A stretch of 44,927 nt of DNA from an uncultured bacterium (GTDB lineage: Bacteria; Pseudomonadota; Gammaproteobacteria; Burkholderiales; Burkholderiaceae_E): positions 1 to 44,927 of the forward strand of contig CAIPNM010000266.1 in assembly GCA_903866395.1 (NCBI GenBank), given 5' to 3'. The first letter of the stretch is position 1. Each line of letters starts with the position of its first letter. The notes under the pieces were generated by a model. It made no database searches and was not told where the DNA came from. It saw nothing but the letters and a program-made list of their open reading frames with translations. The position numbers were made by a program, and so were the translations under genes. Below are positions 43,324 to 44,927 of the stretch, piece after piece.

Positions 43324-44157
43324 TCATCCGAGCTCGTTGTAGTAGTGATGCCGCTCGGTAAGACACCAGCCACGCCGGAACTCGACCGGCTCGGATTCAT
43401 AGGTGCTTGAGACCCGATCCACCCGCAGGAGCGGAGTGCCCGCTTTCACCTGCAGTGCGCGCGCCACATCGGGCGGCGCCGTGACCGCTTTGATGCGCTC
43501 CTCGGCGCGGATCATGCGTACACCAAATTCCGCCTCCAGTAGCGCATAAAGTGGACCACTGTAGTTTGCGAGCCGCTCAGCGGTGAGCCCGCGAAAACGC
43601 GCCCCCGGTAGCCAGATCTCGTCGAGCACCGTGGGTTCGCCCTCGAGATCGAGTACACGGCGCACCTGCACCAGGGGCTCGCCCGCGCGCAACTGCAGCA
43701 CCCGGGCAATCTCGGCAGGCCCGCGTGCGCGACGGCATTCGAGCACTTGGCTCCGCAGCACCTGCCCCTGCACCGAACGCTCGCCCGGCATGGCGGGATG
43801 GGGCTCACCGGTCAGGTTGGCCTCGGGCAGGTCATCGGGGCGCAAACGCAGAAACCGGAATTGGGTTCGAACCTCGAGGTGAGACGCGACGAAGGTGCCA
43901 CGGCCCTGTCGGCGAACCAGCAGGTTATCGGCGGCAAGTTCGTCAATCGCCTTACGGACCGTGCCCTGGCTCACCCGAAAGCGTGAGGCCAGCTCCGTTT
44001 CGCTAGGGATGGGCTCACCGGGTCTCCACTCGCCCGCGCGCAAACGCTTGGTGAGCAGTGTCTTGATCTGGCGATAAAGCGGCGCAAAGCGCGGCGCCAC
44101 CTCTTCGGAGGATGGCGCGGGAAGCTCTTCGTGCTCGACAGACGCGGTCGTTGCCAT
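43324..44157 (-). CDS. GntR family transcriptional regulator (UTRA/HutC type)
   Basis: A 277-residue regulator. A winged helix-turn-helix occupies about residues 25-95 (PSETELASRFRVSQGTVRKA, recognition helix near 63-73). A UTRA effector domain fills the rest (EPLVQVRRVLDLEGEPTVLDE, VDRVSSTYESEPVEFRRG). It lies between the sdh operon and the divergent mdh gene, and a perfect 18-bp palindrome sits just upstream of its start. Control of mdh, of itself and perhaps of the sdh-gltA-suc genes, in response to an organic acid, is the natural inference. The effector is unknown. Confidence 0.9.
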   Translation of the reverse strand: MATTASVEHEELPAPSSEEVAPRFAPLYRQIKTLLTKRLRAGEWRPGEPIPSETELASRFRVSQGTVRKAIDELAADNLLVRRQGRGTFVASHLEVRTQFRFLRLRPDDLPEANLTGEPHPAMPGERSVQGQVLRSQVLECRRARGPAEIARVLQLRAGEPLVQVRRVLDLEGEPTVLDEIWLPGARFRGLTAERLANYSGPLYALLEAEFGVRMIRAEERIKAVTAPPDVARALQVKAGTPLLRVDRVSSTYESEPVEFRRGWCLTERHHYYNELG

Positions 44158-44199
44158 GCAGGAATTTCAGCACAGCCCGCGTTCACAGTCCAGTCAATC

Positions 44200-44217
44200 A
44201 TGTCTTATATAAGACAT
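44200..44217. promoter_or_regulatory. Perfect 18-bp palindrome, probable GntR operator
   Basis: ATGTCTTATATAAGACAT is identical on both strands. It lies 42 bases upstream of the gntR start and nine bases upstream of the mdh -35 box. GT...AC ends with a TATA core are of the type bound by GntR/HutC regulators. No second full copy was seen in the window. Confidence 0.7.
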
Positions 44218-44226
44218 AACACTAGA

Positions 44227-44255
44227 TTGACACCATAAAGTAGCCAGCCTACACT
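44227..44255 (+). promoter_or_regulatory. mdh promoter
   Basis: TTGACA (44227-44232), a 17-base spacer and TACACT (44250-44255) form a strong sigma-70 promoter. Transcription would start near 44262, giving a leader of about 83 bases. The palindrome at 44200-44217 ends nine bases upstream of the -35 box. Confidence 0.7.
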
Positions 44256-44344
44256 CGCGCCAGCGTTCCAGCCAGCCGTCGGCGGGCGCCTCGGCGCCGC
44301 CCGGCTCTGTCTTCCAACCGAACCGGAATCGAGAGGTTTTCCCC

Positions 44345-44927
44345 ATGGCCAATCCCCCGAAGCGAATCGCGGTCACCGGCGCTGCCGGCCAGATCGGTTA
44401 CAGCCTGCTGTTCAGACTCGCCAACGGCGACATGCTCGGCAAGAACCAGCCGGTCATTCTCCAGTTACTCGACATCAGCGCAGCATTGCCAGCAGTGCGC
44501 GGCGTGGTAATGGAACTCGAGGATTGCGCATTCCCGCTGCTCGCCGGTGTGGTGGTGACCGACGACCCCAAGGTCGCCTTCCGCGACGCTGACTACGCTC
44601 TTCTGGTGGGCGCGCGCCCGCGCAGCAAAGGCATGGAGCGAAAAGACCTGCTCGAAGCCAACGGCGCCATTTTCACGGTCCAGGGCCGCGCGCTCGACGA
44701 ATGCGCGAGCCGCGACGTGCGCGTGCTGGTGGTTGGCAATCCCGCCAACACCAACGCATACATCGCAATGAAATCCGCCCCGAATCTGCCGAAGAAAAAC
44801 TTCACCGCCATGCTGCGGCTCGACCACAACCGCGCGCTCTCGCAACTCGCCGCGCGCTCGGGCAAGCCAGTCGAATCAATCGAGAAACTCGCCGTGTGGG
44901 GCAACCATAGCCCCACTATGTATCCCG
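44345..44927 (+). CDS. mdh: Malate dehydrogenase (C-terminus beyond window)
   Basis: The first 194 residues of a dimeric, cytosolic-type NAD malate dehydrogenase. The NAD motif is [15 protein letters not shown]. The substrate-binding arginines are in [27 protein letters not shown] holds the catalytic aspartate and [10 protein letters not shown] the proton-relay histidine H188. The whole enzyme should be about 328 residues. GAGAGG lies eight bases before the ATG. It is divergent from the GntR gene and runs off the right edge. Confidence 0.96.
   Translation, partial: MANPPKRIAVTGAAGQIGYSLLFRLANGDMLGKNQPVILQLLDISAALPAVRGVVMELEDCAFPLLAGVVVTDDPKVAFRDADYALLVGARPRSKGMERKDLLEANGAIFTVQGRALDECASRDVRVLVVGNPANTNAYIAMKSAPNLPKKNFTAMLRLDHNRALSQLAARSGKPVESIEKLAVWGNHSPTMYP

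Noticed and set aside
44280-44305. GC-rich repeat GGCGCC..GGCGCC in the mdh leader as a possible riboswitch or terminator
   Set aside because: The stem is short with a tight loop and no U-tract follows; it may be only GC-rich sequence.
1-44927. tRNA genes, CRISPR arrays, insertion sequences, prophage
   Set aside because: No tRNA T-loop signatures, spaced direct repeats, transposase or phage genes were found on reading both strands.

Overview
The window is GC-rich and gene-dense. It reads as chromosomal DNA of a betaproteobacterium, most likely of the order Burkholderiales. The main reason is the gene order mdh / gntR / sdhC-sdhD-sdhA-sdhB-sdhE / gltA / sucA-sucB-lpdA / zapE at the right end, together with a class I PHB locus (phaC-phaB-phaR), bamD with rluD and pgeF, and ispD-ispF beside mfd. 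The genus cannot be fixed from this sequence. I see no tRNA or rRNA genes, insertion sequences, prophage or CRISPR arrays. No gap between genes exceeds 300 bases.

Layout. (1) 1-2936, minus strand: an apparent catabolic operon with an opine-dehydrogenase-like enzyme, a 3-hydroxyacyl-CoA-dehydrogenase-like enzyme and a TRAP solute-binding protein cut by the left edge. (2) 3071-6563, plus strand: three overlapping genes (lipid-carrier GT2, ArnT-like transferase, YdjC/NaxD-type deacetylase) that look like an amino-sugar lipid A modification operon. (3) 6589-8361: an IlvD/Edd [2Fe-2S] dehydratase. (4) 8358-10004, minus: a potassium channel with two consecutive voltage-sensor domains and one pore. 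(5) 10200-12681: a DUF5666-like lipoprotein with its own promoter and terminator, a glyoxalase-fold protein and a small GNAT. (6) 12735-18380: ispD-ispF facing away from mfd-serB. (7) 18398-22893, minus: phaC-phaB-phaR-rimO. (8) 22983-28055: a small membrane protein, rluD-pgeF, bamD, and a DUF465 protein followed by a DinG/YoaA helicase. (9) 28200-31193: ravA-viaA homologues. (10) 31205-44927: the TCA-cycle block, ending with a GntR regulator facing a truncated mdh.

How the parts fit. The right third encodes malate dehydrogenase, citrate synthase, the 2-oxoglutarate dehydrogenase complex and succinate dehydrogenase with its flavinylation factor. These sit next to a GntR/UTRA regulator and a perfect 18-bp palindrome between gntR and mdh. 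The PHA genes direct acetyl-CoA-derived reducing power into storage polymer. RavA-ViaA, whose E. coli counterparts act on respiratory complexes, follow the TCA block on the same strand. The most unusual items are the double-voltage-sensor channel, the compact lipid A amino-sugar operon, the opine/hydroxyacyl dehydrogenase-TRAP operon, several promoters placed almost directly on their start codons, and overlapping divergent -10 boxes between ispD and mfd. All functional statements come from reading sequence and recalled family features; no database search was made.
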